Below are positions 1 to 9,977 of a DNA stretch of 64,000 nucleotides, piece after piece. The DNA is from CAVSIP01 sp963728075. GTDB lineage: Bacteria; Actinomycetota; Actinomycetes; JAFAQI01; DASSKL01. The stretch spans positions 496,001-560,000 of the forward strand of contig CAVSIP010000003.1 in the NCBI GenBank assembly GCA_963728075.1, given 5' to 3'. Both the position numbers and the translations under genes were made by a program. Position 1 is the first letter of the stretch, and every line of letters begins with the position of its first letter. The notes beneath the pieces are model-generated. The model worked only from the letters and a program-made list of their open reading frames with translations, had not been told where the DNA came from and made no database searches.

Positions 1-246
1 AGCAGCGGTACGGCGAGGCACTGGCGCTCTTCGACGGCATCGTGGTCTCCGGCCGCGAGGGCGTGATCAAGCCCGAGCCGGAGATCTTCCGCCGGGTCGC
101 GGAGCGGTTCGCGCTGGACCCGGCGACGACGCTGTTCGTCGACGACTCGCCCGGTCACGTCGACGCCGCGCGGGCGCTGGGCTGGCAGGCGGAGGTGTTC
201 ACCGGTGCCCAGGCGCTGCGCGCGAGCCTCGCGGCCCGCGGTCTGC

Positions 247-1733
<1,487 letters not shown>

Positions 1734-1737
<4 letters not shown>

Positions 1738-3026
1738 GTCGCCGCCTCCTCGATCGCCGCGACCAGGATCGCGAGCCCCTCGTCGGCCTCCGCCTCGGTG
1801 AGCGTGAGCGGCGGCGCGATCCGCAGCACGTTGCCGTGCAGCCCGCCCTTGCCGACGAGCAGCCCACGCGCCCGGGTCGCCTCCAGCACCCGGCCGGCCG
1901 TGTCGGCGTCAGGCTCACGCGTGCCCGGCCGGACCAGCTCCACGCCGACCATGAGCCCCTTGCCACGCACCTCGCCGACCGCCGGTGCGCGCGCGGGCAG
2001 GTCGCGCAGCCCGTCGAGCAGCCGGGTGCCGACCTTGAGCGCGTTGCCCTGCAGGTCGTGCGCGAGCACGTACTCCAGCGTGGCCCGCGCGCCGGCCATC
2101 GCCAGCGGGTTGCCGCCGAACGTCGAGATCGAGTTGGCGGTGAGGCTGTCGACGACGTCGGACCGGCCGACCACCCCGCCGACCGCGAGCCCGTTGCCCA
2201 GGCCCTTCGCGAACGTCATGAGGTCCGGCGTCACGCCGTGCGCGTCCATGCCCCAGAAGTGCTCGCCCGTACGGCCCCACCCGGTCTGCACCTCGTCGGA
2301 CACGAGCAGGATGCCGAACTCGTCGAGCACCTCCTTCAGCGCGGCGAAGAACCCGTCCGGCGGCACGGCGAACCCGCCGACGCCCTGCACCGGCTCGGCG
2401 ATGAGGCAGGCGATGTCGCCGGCGGTCGTGGTCTGGATGACGTCGCGCAGGTCCTCGACGCAGGCCTGGACGTACGCGTCGTCGGCCAGGTCGCGGAACG
2501 GGCTGCGGTAGCGGTAGCCGCCGTGCACGTACGACACCTTCAGGGGCGACAGCGACGACGCCGCCCACCCCCGGTTGCCGGTCACGGCGATGGTGGCGAA
2601 GCCGCGGCCGTGGTAGCTGTTGCGCAGCGCCAGCACCTGGTTCGACCGGCGGTGCTGCGTCGCGAACAGCAGTGCCGCCTCGTTCGCCTCGGTGCCGGAC
2701 GTCGTGAAGAACACCTTCGCGTCGGGGATGCCGGAGAGCTCGGCGATGCGCTCGGCCAGGGCGACCTGGTCGCTGCCGAGGTAGAGCGTCGAGGTGTGCA
2801 GCACGCCGGAGTCGATCCGCGCGCGCAGTGCGGCGTCCACCTCGGGCACGCCGTACCCGAGCATGTTGGTGAGGATGCCGCCGAAGAAGTCGAGGTAGCG
2901 ATTGCCCTCGGCGTCGACGACCCGCCGGCCGGAGCCGCGCACGATCTCGATCGGGTGCTCGTAGTACAGCGCCAGCCACGACGGCAGCACCCGCCGGTGC
3001 CGCGCCAGCAGCTCCTCGTGGCTCAC
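1734..3026 (-). CDS. Class III PLP-dependent aminotransferase (AGXT2/beta-amino acid type)
   Basis: 430 aa if started at the GTG at 3026, which overlaps the stop of the upstream amidohydrolase (GTGA). The frame stays open further upstream but only as shadow sequence. Class III features: TTSGTEANEAAL, YHGRGFATIAVTGN, ISDE-type motif LLVSDEVQTGWGRTGE, and the PLP lysine in LMTFAKGLGNG. The overall sequence looks like the alanine-glyoxylate aminotransferase 2 / beta-aminoisobutyrate-pyruvate aminotransferase group. Its product, malonate or methylmalonate semialdehyde, is the substrate of the downstream dehydrogenase. Amino-donor specificity is inferred from this neighbourhood; omega-amino acid or 4-aminobutyrate transaminase activity remains possible. 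Confidence 0.88.
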
Positions 3027-4636
3027 TGGCCGTCCTCCTCGCTCCAGACCCGCTCGGCCCCCACCCACGTCGACCGTACGGCGATCTCGGCGATCGCGTC
3101 GGGGTCACAGGTGCGGGGGTCGTCACCGAGCACGGTGAAGTCGGCGAGGTAGCCGGGGGCCAGCCGCCCCAGCCGGCCGGCCCGGCCGGCGGCGGTGGCG
3201 GAGCCGACGGTGTAGATCCCCAGCGCCTGCTGCGGCGTGACCCGCTGGCTGCCGCCGAGCAGCTGGCCCTCGGCGCTGCGCCGCGTGACGCAGCTCTGCA
3301 GCGCGAGCAGCGGCTCGTACGGCCCGCAGGGGTAGTCCGACGAGCCGGCGACGACGACCCCGGCGTCGAGGAAGGACCGGTGCGCGAACATCCGCTCCAG
3401 CCGCTGCTCGCCGTACCAGCCGACGAGCTTGTCGCCGTGGAAGGCCACGTACGACCCGAACGGAGCCGCGCCGACGTGCAGTGCCTTCATCCGGGCCAGG
3501 ATCGCGTCGTCGACGACCGTGCAGTGCTCGATGCGGTGGTGCAGGTCCGGCCGCGGGTCGGCCTCGTGCGCCGCTTCGTACGCGTCGAGGACCAGGTTGA
3601 TCGCGCGGTCGCCGTTGGCGTGGACGGCCAGGCGCGTGCCCGCGCCGTGCACGCGGCGGACGACCTCGCGCAGATCGGCGGTCGCCATCGTCTGCCTGCC
3701 GTGGTCGTGCGTGCCCTCGTACGGCTGCTCGAGCAGGCAGGTGCCGCCGGCCACGGCGCCGTCCACGAAAGCCTTCACGCCGGCGAAGCGCAGCCGGTCG
3801 CCGCCGAACCCGCTGCGCAGCCCGAGCGCCTCCACGTGGTCGAAGTGGTGGTGGGTGAGCAGCATGTCCACGCGCAGGGAGAGCCGGCCCCGGCGCTCGG
3901 CCTCACCGAACAGTCGCCAGGCGGTCGGCCCGACCATCGCGTCGCCGACGGTCGTCAGCCCGGCTGCGTGGAACATCCGCTGTGCGCGGTCCAGCCCGCC
4001 GAGCAGGTCCTCCAGGTCGCTCTCCGGGACGACCACCGGTCGGCGGGCGGCCGCGGCGTTCGCGTAGTCGAACAGCGCCTGCTCGTACAGCACGCCGTTG
4101 AGGTGGCCGGCGGCGTCCCACCCGAAGTCGCCGCCCTCGGGCGGCGGGGTGTCCTCGTCGATGCCACCGGCGGCGAGCGCGGCGGAGTTCGCCACGCCCC
4201 AGTGCGCGGCGACGTGCACGACGAGGATCGGGTGCTCGGTGCTCACCGCGTCCAGGTCGGCCCGGTCGATGACGGCGCCGCCGGTGGTCTTGACGTGGTC
4301 GTACCGCGAGCCGCGCACCCAGCGCCCGGGCGGCGTGGTCGCGGCCTGGCGGCGCAGCGCGTCGAGCAGCTGCTCCTTGCTGCGCACGGCTGCCGGGGAC
4401 AGGTCCGCGTGCAGCAGGTCCTCGGCGGTCATCGACGGGTGCATGTGCGCGTCGTGCAGCCCAGGGACGACGACCGCGTCACCGAGGTCGACCACTCCGG
4501 CGTCGGGGAAGCGGGCCGTCAGCACCGCGGCGTCGCCGGTGGCCACGACCCGGCCGGCCACGGTGGCGAACGCCGCCACGTCCGTCCCGGCCATCGTCAC
4601 GATCCGGCGGGCCCGTACGACGAGGGAGTCGCTCAC
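3023..4636 (-). CDS. YtcJ-like metal-dependent amidohydrolase
   Basis: 537 aa, GTG start at 4636. It belongs to the amidohydrolase_3 (YtcJ/NfdA) branch. Metal ligands are seen in PGLHDAHMHPS (HxH), in the VHANGDRAIN and HRIEHCTVV blocks, and in the distal Asp of GSSDYPCGPYEP. The beta-sandwich tail ends with ADFTVLGDDPRT. It is the first gene of a three-gene operon with 4-bp overlaps. The substrate is unknown; YtcJ relatives act on N-substituted formamides or amides. The dihydropyrimidinase and beta-ureidopropionase expected for full pyrimidine breakdown are not in the window, so a link to that pathway is only suggested. Confidence 0.88.
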   Translation of the reverse strand: MSDSLVVRARRIVTMAGTDVAAFATVAGRVVATGDAAVLTARFPDAGVVDLGDAVVVPGLHDAHMHPSMTAEDLLHADLSPAAVRSKEQLLDALRRQAATTPPGRWVRGSRYDHVKTTGGAVIDRADLDAVSTEHPILVVHVAAHWGVANSAALAAGGIDEDTPPPEGGDFGWDAAGHLNGVLYEQALFDYANAAAARRPVVVPESDLEDLLGGLDRAQRMFHAAGLTTVGDAMVGPTAWRLFGEAERRGRLSLRVDMLLTHHHFDHVEALGLRSGFGGDRLRFAGVKAFVDGAVAGGTCLLEQPYEGTHDHGRQTMATADLREVVRRVHGAGTRLAVHANGDRAINLVLDAYEAAHEADPRPDLHHRIEHCTVVDDAILARMKALHVGAAPFGSYVAFHGDKLVGWYGEQRLERMFAHRSFLDAGVVVAGSSDYPCGPYEPLLALQSCVTRRSAEGQLLGGSQRVTPQQALGIYTVGSATAAGRAGRLGRLAPGYLADFTVLGDDPRTCDPDAIAEIAVRSTWVGAERVWSEEDGQ

Positions 4637-4665
4637 GCGCCGGTCCTACCACGCCGCCGCGCGGG

Positions 4666-4695
4666 TGTGACACAGATCACGCCCGGTCGTATAGT
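4666..4695 (+). promoter_or_regulatory. Sigma70-like promoter overlapping a CRP-type palindrome
   Basis: A -35 hexamer GTGACA (4667-4672) and a -10 hexamer TATAGT (4690-4695) are separated by 17 bp, about 46 bp upstream of the ATG at 4741. The -35 is embedded in TGTGA-N6-TCACG (4666-4681), a half-site pair matching the CRP/GlxR-type operator TGTGA-N6-TCACA except the last base. A cAMP-receptor-family protein could therefore occlude the promoter, or activate the divergent operon starting at 4636. Hexamers and spacing are seen directly; the regulator is inferred. Confidence 0.55.
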
Positions 4696-4740
4696 GCCCG
4701 CGGTCACGCGGTTGGCAGCGTGCCGAGGGGAGGGGTCCCA

Positions 4741-5325
4741 ATGGACAGCACTACGTACGACGTCGTCCTTTTCATCCACCTTCTGGGGGTGGGCTCGCTC
4801 ATCGTGCTCGCCGGGGTGGACGCCGTCGCCAGCATCGCGACGCTGCGCGCCCGTACGGTCGAGCAGCTGCGGTCGGCGACCTGGGCGGCACCGGTCACCG
4901 GCCCGGCACATTTGCCGGTGGTGGCGGTGTTCGCCGGCGCCGGGCTGTGGCTGGCCAGCGACTCCGACGAGTTCTCGATCAGCAGCCCCTGGGTGGTCAT
5001 GGCGATCGTCGTCACCGCCGTCCTCACCGTGGTGGGGGCGACCGTCACCGGCCGGCGGTTCGACCAGACGCACGCCGCGGCGGTCGCCGCGCCGGACGGT
5101 CCGCTGCCGGCCGAGCTGGCGGCGCGGGCCGCCGACCCGGTCATGCACACCCTGCTGCGGGTCGCCGTGACCTACATCGTCGGGTTCCTGTACCTGATGA
5201 CGAACAAGCCGGGCACGACCGGGTGCGTCGCACTCGGGGTGGCCTGCCTGGCGGTCGGGCTGGTGGCGAGCCTGCCGGTGCTCCGGGTGCGTACCGCGGT
5301 CGCCGTGACCCCGGCGACGCCGTGA
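4741..5325 (+). CDS. Four-helix integral membrane protein (DUF2269-like)
   Basis: 194 aa. The ATG at 4741 is preceded by a strong Shine-Dalgarno (GAGGGGAGG), which favours it over an in-frame ATG at 4720. Four hydrophobic segments are predicted by eye, near residues 7-30, 50-75, 85-107 and 145-190. The N-terminal segment (YDVVLFIHLLGVGSLIVLAGVDA) and RFDQTHAAA loop resemble DUF2269-type small membrane proteins. No catalytic motif is visible. It is monocistronic, divergent from the amidohydrolase operon, and has its own recognisable promoter. Function unknown. Confidence 0.75.
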   Translation: MDSTTYDVVLFIHLLGVGSLIVLAGVDAVASIATLRARTVEQLRSATWAAPVTGPAHLPVVAVFAGAGLWLASDSDEFSISSPWVVMAIVVTAVLTVVGATVTGRRFDQTHAAAVAAPDGPLPAELAARAADPVMHTLLRVAVTYIVGFLYLMTNKPGTTGCVALGVACLAVGLVASLPVLRVRTAVAVTPATP

Positions 5326-5348
5326 GCGGGCGCCGGCCGGGCGCTGGC

Positions 5349-5354
5349 TACGCT
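5349..5354 (+). promoter_or_regulatory. Near-leaderless -10 element for the carboxylase gene
   Basis: TACGCT ends 8 nt before the GTG at 5363. No purine-rich Shine-Dalgarno lies between them. Transcription would start within 1-2 nt of the start codon, as in many actinobacterial leaderless genes. Confidence 0.4.
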
Positions 5355-5362
5355 CGGTCGGC

Positions 5363-6901
5363 GTGACGTCCGACGCACCAGGCCACCCGCACCTGTCCGA
5401 GCTGCGCGAGCAGGTCCTCGCCGGCGGCGCGCAGAAGTACCACGCCGCGAACGCCGAGAAGGGCAAGCTGTTCGCCCGCGAGCGGATCCGGCTGCTCGTC
5501 GACGGCGGGTCGTTCGTCGAGGACGGCCTGTACGCGAACGTGCTCGCGGGCGACCTGCCCGCCGACGCCGTGGTCACCGGCACGGCGACCGTGGACGGCC
5601 GGCCGGTCGCGATCATGGCCAACGACTCGACCGTCAAGGCCGGCTCGTGGGGCGCCCGGACGGTCGAGAAGATCATCCGGGTCATCGAGACGGCGTACCG
5701 GCTCGGCGTGCCGATGGTCTACCTCGTCGACTCGGCCGGCGCCCGGATCACCGACCAGATCGAGATGTTCCCGGGCCGCCGCGGCGCCGGGAAGATCTTC
5801 CACACCCAGGTGCGGGCGAGCGGCTCGATCCCGCAGGTGTGCGCGCTGTTCGGGCCCTCGGCTGCCGGCGGCGCGTACATCCCGGCCTTCTGCGACATCA
5901 CGATCATGGTCGAGGGCAACGCGTCGATGTACCTCGGCTCCGCCCGCATGGTCGAGATGGTCACCGGCGAGAAGGTGACGCTCGAGGAGATGGGCGGCGC
6001 GCGGGTGCACTGCACGCAGTCCGGCGTCGGGCACTACCTCGCCAAGGACGAGCCGGAGGCGATCGAGGCGGTCCGCCGCTACCTGTCGTACCTGCCGTCC
6101 AGCTGGGAGGGGCAGCCCCCGGCAGCCGAGCCGAAGCCAGCGCCGGAGGCCGACCTGCGGGCGATGGTGCCGGCCAGCGAGCGGCAGGCGTTCGACATGC
6201 GCAAGTACGTCGCCGGGCTGCTCGACGAGGGCTCGTTCTTCGAGATCCACGCGCTGTGGGCCAAGGAGCTCGTCGTCGGCTTCGGCCGGCTCGACGGGCG
6301 GGTCGTCGGCGTGGTCGCGAACAACCCGATGTTCAAGGGCGGCGTGCTGTTCGTGGACTCCGCGGACAAGGCCACCCGGTTCATCCAGCTCTGCGACGCG
6401 TTCAACGTCCCGCTGCTGTTCCTCTCCGACGTGCCCGGGTTCATGGTGGGTGCCGGGGTGGAGAAGGCGGGCATCATCCGCCACGGCGCCAAGATGATCA
6501 GCGCGGTGAGCGAGGCCACCGTGCCGAAGGTCTCGGTGATCGTGCGCAAGGCGTACGGCGCCGGGCTGTACGCGATGGCCGGCCCCGGCTTCGAGCCGGA
6601 CGCGACGCTCGCGCTGCCGACCGCGATGATCGCGGTGATGGGGGCGGAGGCGGCGGTCAACGCCGTGTACGCCAACAAGATCGCCGAGATCGCGGACGAG
6701 GACGAGCGGGCGGCGTACGTGCAGGCCAAGCGCGAGGAGTACAACGCGGGCATCGACGTGGTGCGCCTGGCCGCCGAGCTGGTCGTCGACGACCTCGTCG
6801 AGCCGGAGGACCTGCGCGCGGAGCTGGTGCGCCGGTACGCGGCGTACGCCCGCAAGGACCGGACGTTCTCCCGCCGTCGGCACGGCGTCACGCCGGTCTG
6901 A
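5363..6901 (+). CDS. Acyl-CoA carboxylase, carboxyltransferase (beta) subunit
   Basis: 512 aa, GTG start. It transfers the carboxyl group from biotin to an acyl-CoA and would work with a biotinylated alpha subunit encoded outside the window. The N-terminal crotonase-like half contains VYLVDSAGARITDQIEMFPG and an oxyanion-hole region FGPSAAGGAYIPAF. The C-terminal half contains VGVVANNPMFKGGVLFVDSA, FLSDVPGFMVGAGVEKAGI and AYGAGLYAMAGP. The length matches AccD/PccB/MccB proteins. Residues around GPSAAGGAYIPAF differ from textbook propionyl-CoA carboxylase AccD5, so the acyl substrate is left open. The near-leaderless start fits a constitutive housekeeping role. Confidence 0.92.
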   Translation: MTSDAPGHPHLSELREQVLAGGAQKYHAANAEKGKLFARERIRLLVDGGSFVEDGLYANVLAGDLPADAVVTGTATVDGRPVAIMANDSTVKAGSWGARTVEKIIRVIETAYRLGVPMVYLVDSAGARITDQIEMFPGRRGAGKIFHTQVRASGSIPQVCALFGPSAAGGAYIPAFCDITIMVEGNASMYLGSARMVEMVTGEKVTLEEMGGARVHCTQSGVGHYLAKDEPEAIEAVRRYLSYLPSSWEGQPPAAEPKPAPEADLRAMVPASERQAFDMRKYVAGLLDEGSFFEIHALWAKELVVGFGRLDGRVVGVVANNPMFKGGVLFVDSADKATRFIQLCDAFNVPLLFLSDVPGFMVGAGVEKAGIIRHGAKMISAVSEATVPKVSVIVRKAYGAGLYAMAGPGFEPDATLALPTAMIAVMGAEAAVNAVYANKIAEIADEDERAAYVQAKREEYNAGIDVVRLAAELVVDDLVEPEDLRAELVRRYAAYARKDRTFSRRRHGVTPV

Positions 6902-6910
6902 CCGGCCGGC

Positions 6911-7816
6911 TCAGGTGTCGCCGGCGGCGCGGGTCCGGCAGTACTCGTCGCGGACGGCACGGTAGCCCGGCGGCATCCGCGTCGCCTGGGCGATCAGCCG
7001 GGCCTGCACGGCCGCGTTCTGCTGGATCTGCTCGGTGACGAGCGCGCGCTCGGCGTCCGAGGACGCGTTGACCAGCCGCTCGGCGTTGCGCCACACGTTC
7101 TCGCGCCAGCCGCGGACCAGCTGCAGCCCGAACACGTCGTCGGCCGGCGTGGCGTCGGAGTTCGTCAGGCTCACCGCCGGGTCGAACCGGTCGGCGACCG
7201 CGTGCACCACCCGCTCGTACGCGCGGTCGAGCACGGCGTTGAACCGGTCGTGGTCGACCTTGCGGCTGTCCCCGTGGCGGGTCCGCAGGCCCAGCGCGGC
7301 CAGCACGAACGGCATGTCGTTCTGCACGTGCGCGTTGATGCCCAGCAGCATGTCGCCGGTCGCGGAGACGTCGGCGTGCTCGGCGGTGTCGAACGCGACC
7401 TGCCAGGCAGGCGGGACCGGCTTGCCGGCCGCGTGCGCGCGCAGGGTGTCGACGTAGTAACGGGCGAACAGCGCGTCCTCGGTCTCCAGCGCCCGCGGGT
7501 AGCGGAAGAAGCCCGGGTCCTCGCGGAGCACGTCGCGCAGGGTCTCGGTGAGCACGAGGTAGGTCGTGTCGAACACCCCGCGGTGGTCGCACCCGAGCCG
7601 CTGCTGCAGGTCGCGCATCTGGCGGATCTCGTCGTCGATGCACCGTACGGACGGGGTGCGGCAGCCCGGCTCCGGCGGCAGCGGACCGCCGTCGGGCGAC
7701 GGCGCGGCGGGCAGCAGCGCCGGCCAGTTGGGCTCAGGGGCGCCGGCCGCTGCGACCCCGGTCAGCAGCGTCGTGACCGCGAGGGTGCCGGCGAGCAGGG
7801 CGAGACGGCGGGACAC
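6911..7816 (-). CDS. Secreted DUF5995-family protein
   Basis: 301 aa, GTG start. A classical signal peptide occupies residues 1-27 (RR, hydrophobic core LALLAGTLAVTTLLTGVA, then small residues). The mature part has the DUF5995 pattern: CIDDEIRQMRDLQQRLGCDHR, an acidic DALFARYYVDTLRAH stretch and the hallmark GINAHVQNDMPFVLAALG. Four cysteines in the mature region could form disulfides. The gene is convergent with the carboxylase gene 9 bp away. The biochemical function of the family is not known. Confidence 0.8.
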   Translation of the reverse strand: MSRRLALLAGTLAVTTLLTGVAAAGAPEPNWPALLPAAPSPDGGPLPPEPGCRTPSVRCIDDEIRQMRDLQQRLGCDHRGVFDTTYLVLTETLRDVLREDPGFFRYPRALETEDALFARYYVDTLRAHAAGKPVPPAWQVAFDTAEHADVSATGDMLLGINAHVQNDMPFVLAALGLRTRHGDSRKVDHDRFNAVLDRAYERVVHAVADRFDPAVSLTNSDATPADDVFGLQLVRGWRENVWRNAERLVNASSDAERALVTEQIQQNAAVQARLIAQATRMPPGYRAVRDEYCRTRAAGDT

Positions 7817-7873
7817 CCCTACGACGGTGCGGGCGCCCCGCGCGGCCCCGCAAGGCAGGTGCGACGGGTCGGC

Positions 7874-8314
7874 TCACCGTGCGGTCTGGCGGACGCGCCT
7901 GCTGACGGCGCCCTCGCGGCCGGGGTACGGCGGGATGTGGGCACGGCGGCGCAGGACGTGCAGGGCGAAGACCGCGAGGTAGGCCGCGGACACGACGACG
8001 TTGACGACGATGCCCCAGACCCAGCCCGGCGCCGTGTACAGCGGCAGGCCGACGGTCGCCGCGGCGACGGCACAGCCGAGGACGATCGCGGTGACGCCGG
8101 CACCGAGCCACCAGCCGAACCGCTCGATCCGGCGGTCGCGGTTGCCCATCGTGACGAGCACCGCGGCGGCCATCAGTGCGATGCACGCGAAGACGAACGC
8201 GGCACCCAGGTAGCGAGCGCTGCCGTACACCTGCGGGACGTAGACCAGCAGCACCGCCGTGATGACCGTCAGACACAGTGCGGCCAGGCCCCGTCCGGCC
8301 GTCCGTACCAGCAC
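7874..8314 (-). CDS. Small membrane protein, four predicted helices
   Basis: 146 aa, GTG start preceded on the minus strand by GGAGG about 8 nt upstream. Hydrophobic segments lie near residues 10-28, 36-55, 68-90 and 100-122, with positively charged ends (GNRDRRIERFG loop, RRRAHIPPYPGREG tail) that suggest cytoplasmic loops. I recognise no domain. It sits between the DUF5995 and GtrA genes in the same orientation, with 59 bp to the latter, so it could be co-transcribed with GtrA. Confidence 0.7.
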   Translation of the reverse strand: MLVRTAGRGLAALCLTVITAVLLVYVPQVYGSARYLGAAFVFACIALMAAAVLVTMGNRDRRIERFGWWLGAGVTAIVLGCAVAAATVGLPLYTAPGWVWGIVVNVVVSAAYLAVFALHVLRRRAHIPPYPGREGAVSRRVRQTAR

Positions 8315-8373
8315 CTCGACACCTCCGTCGTCTCGCCTGCCGTCGGTGTCGGTATGCCCAGCCTCGGCGGGGG

Positions 8374-8790
8374 CTAGACGGGGTCGTGCGGCAGGAACAC
8401 CCAGCGCCGGAACGCCCAGAACCGCCAGGCCATGCCGACGGCGAGCCCGACCACGTTCGCGGCGATGTTGTCCGCGAGCGCGCTGGTCAGCCCCAGCCCG
8501 TAGTGGGACGTGGCGAGGCAGGCCTCCGCCAGCCCGAGACCGACCGCGCTCAGCACGACGAACAGCGGCAGCTCGCGGCGGACTCCGGTGCGGGCGCGGT
8601 CCCGCCAGGTCCAGTGCCGGTTCATGAAGTACGACGACACCGCGGCCAGCGTCGTGGAGACCGCCTTCGCGGTCAGCGGCTTGTGCTCGATCACGACGAG
8701 GCGCAGCAGGTTGAACACGGCGACGTCCAGCAGCACGTTCACTGCCCCCACCGTGGCGAACCGGCCGAACTCGAGCAGCTTGCCGCGCAC
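8374..8790 (-). CDS. GtrA-family membrane protein
   Basis: 138 aa with four transmembrane segments. It starts with the typical GtrA opening LLEFGRFATVGAVNVLLDVAVFNLL and has the conserved YFMNRHWTWRDRARTG motif before the third helix. GtrA proteins are thought to help move undecaprenyl-phosphate-linked sugars across the membrane. Together with the DPM-like GT2 at 41886 and the GT-C genes it could feed periplasmic glycosylation. A GtrA gene next to purK/purE is a conserved actinobacterial arrangement (Rv3277 region in M. tuberculosis). Confidence 0.9.
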   Translation of the reverse strand: MRGKLLEFGRFATVGAVNVLLDVAVFNLLRLVVIEHKPLTAKAVSTTLAAVSSYFMNRHWTWRDRARTGVRRELPLFVVLSAVGLGLAEACLATSHYGLGLTSALADNIAANVVGLAVGMAWRFWAFRRWVFLPHDPV

Positions 8791-8826
8791 CCGGTGAGGC
8801 TACCGGCGCGTGGGAGACTTCCGGCC

Positions 8827-9975
8827 GTGGAGTTCGAGCTGTCCCAGGAGCACGAGTCGCTGCGGCGCACGGTCGAGGAGTTCGCCCGGGAGGTGGTGGC
8901 CCCCCGCGCGCCGGGGTACGACCGCGCCGAGGAGTTCCCGTACGACGTCGTCCGCCAGATGGGGGAGATGGGTCTGTTCGGCCTGCCGTTCCCCGAGGAG
9001 TACGGCGGCATGGGCGGCGACTTCCTTGCCCTGTGCCTGGCGATCGAGGAGCTCGCCCGCGCGGACTCCTCGGTCGCCATCACCCTCGAGGCGGCGGTCG
9101 GGCTCGGCTCGATGCCGGTGTACCGGTTCGGCACCGAGGAGCAGAAGCGCGAGTGGCTGCCGCGCCTCGCCCGCGGTGAGGCGCTCGCGGCCTTCGGCCT
9201 GACCGAGCCCGGTGGCGGGTCGGACGCCGGGAACCCGAAGACGCGGGCGGTCCTCGACGGCGGCGAGTGGGTCATCGACGGGACGAAGTCGTTCATCACG
9301 AACTCCGGGACGGACATCACCGAGCTCGTCACGGTGCTCTGCCGGACGGGGGAGCGCGCGGACGGCCGGCCCGAGCTCACCTCGGTGATGGTTCCGGTGC
9401 CGCACGAGGGCTTCTCCGCGTCGAAGAAGTACTGGAAGGTCGGCTGGCACGCATCCGACACCCGCGAGCTGGCCTTCGACGGCTGCCGGGTGCCCGAGGG
9501 CAACGTCCTCGGCGCGCGCGGCCGCGGCTACGCGCAGTTCCTGTCCACCCTCGACGAGGGCCGGGTCGCGATCGCGGCCCTGTCCGTCGGGCTCGCGCAG
9601 GGCTGCGTCGACGAGTCCGTCCGCTACGCCAGGGAGCGTGAGGCGTTCGGACACCCGATCGGCAGCTACCAGGGGGTCTCGTTCCGCGTCGCCGACATGG
9701 AGATGCGTACGCACGTCGCGCGGCTCGCCTACCGCCAGGCGGCGGCCCTGATGATGGCCGGCAAGCCGTTCAAGAAGGAGGCGGCGATCGCGAAGCTGTA
9801 CGCCTCCACGATCGCGGTCGACAACGCCCGCGACGCCACCCAGGTGCACGGCGGCTACGGCTTCATGAACGACTACCCCGTGGCCCGGCACTGGCGCGAC
9901 GCGAAGATCCTCGAGATCGGCGAGGGCACCAGCGAGGTGCAGCGGATGCTCATCGCCCGCGAGCTGGGGCTCTAG
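8827..9975 (+). CDS. Acyl-CoA dehydrogenase (FadE25-like)
   Basis: 382 aa from the GTG at 8827; upstream in-frame sequence is antisense to GtrA and not coding. It catalyses FAD-dependent alpha,beta-desaturation of an acyl-CoA. Seen are the AFGLTEPGGGSDAGNPKT FAD/substrate loop, the YEREAF-type block (YAREREAFGHPIGSYQG), HGGYGFMNDYPVARHWRDAK and, near the C-terminus, GEGTSEVQRMLIAREL, where the Glu is the catalytic-base position of short/medium-chain enzymes. The purK GTG follows 2 nt after its stop, so it leads a three-gene unit with purK and purE, a pairing also known for fadE25 in mycobacteria. Chain-length specificity is unknown. Confidence 0.93.
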   Translation: MEFELSQEHESLRRTVEEFAREVVAPRAPGYDRAEEFPYDVVRQMGEMGLFGLPFPEEYGGMGGDFLALCLAIEELARADSSVAITLEAAVGLGSMPVYRFGTEEQKREWLPRLARGEALAAFGLTEPGGGSDAGNPKTRAVLDGGEWVIDGTKSFITNSGTDITELVTVLCRTGERADGRPELTSVMVPVPHEGFSASKKYWKVGWHASDTRELAFDGCRVPEGNVLGARGRGYAQFLSTLDEGRVAIAALSVGLAQGCVDESVRYAREREAFGHPIGSYQGVSFRVADMEMRTHVARLAYRQAAALMMAGKPFKKEAAIAKLYASTIAVDNARDATQVHGGYGFMNDYPVARHWRDAKILEIGEGTSEVQRMLIARELGL

Positions 9976-9977
9976 CC

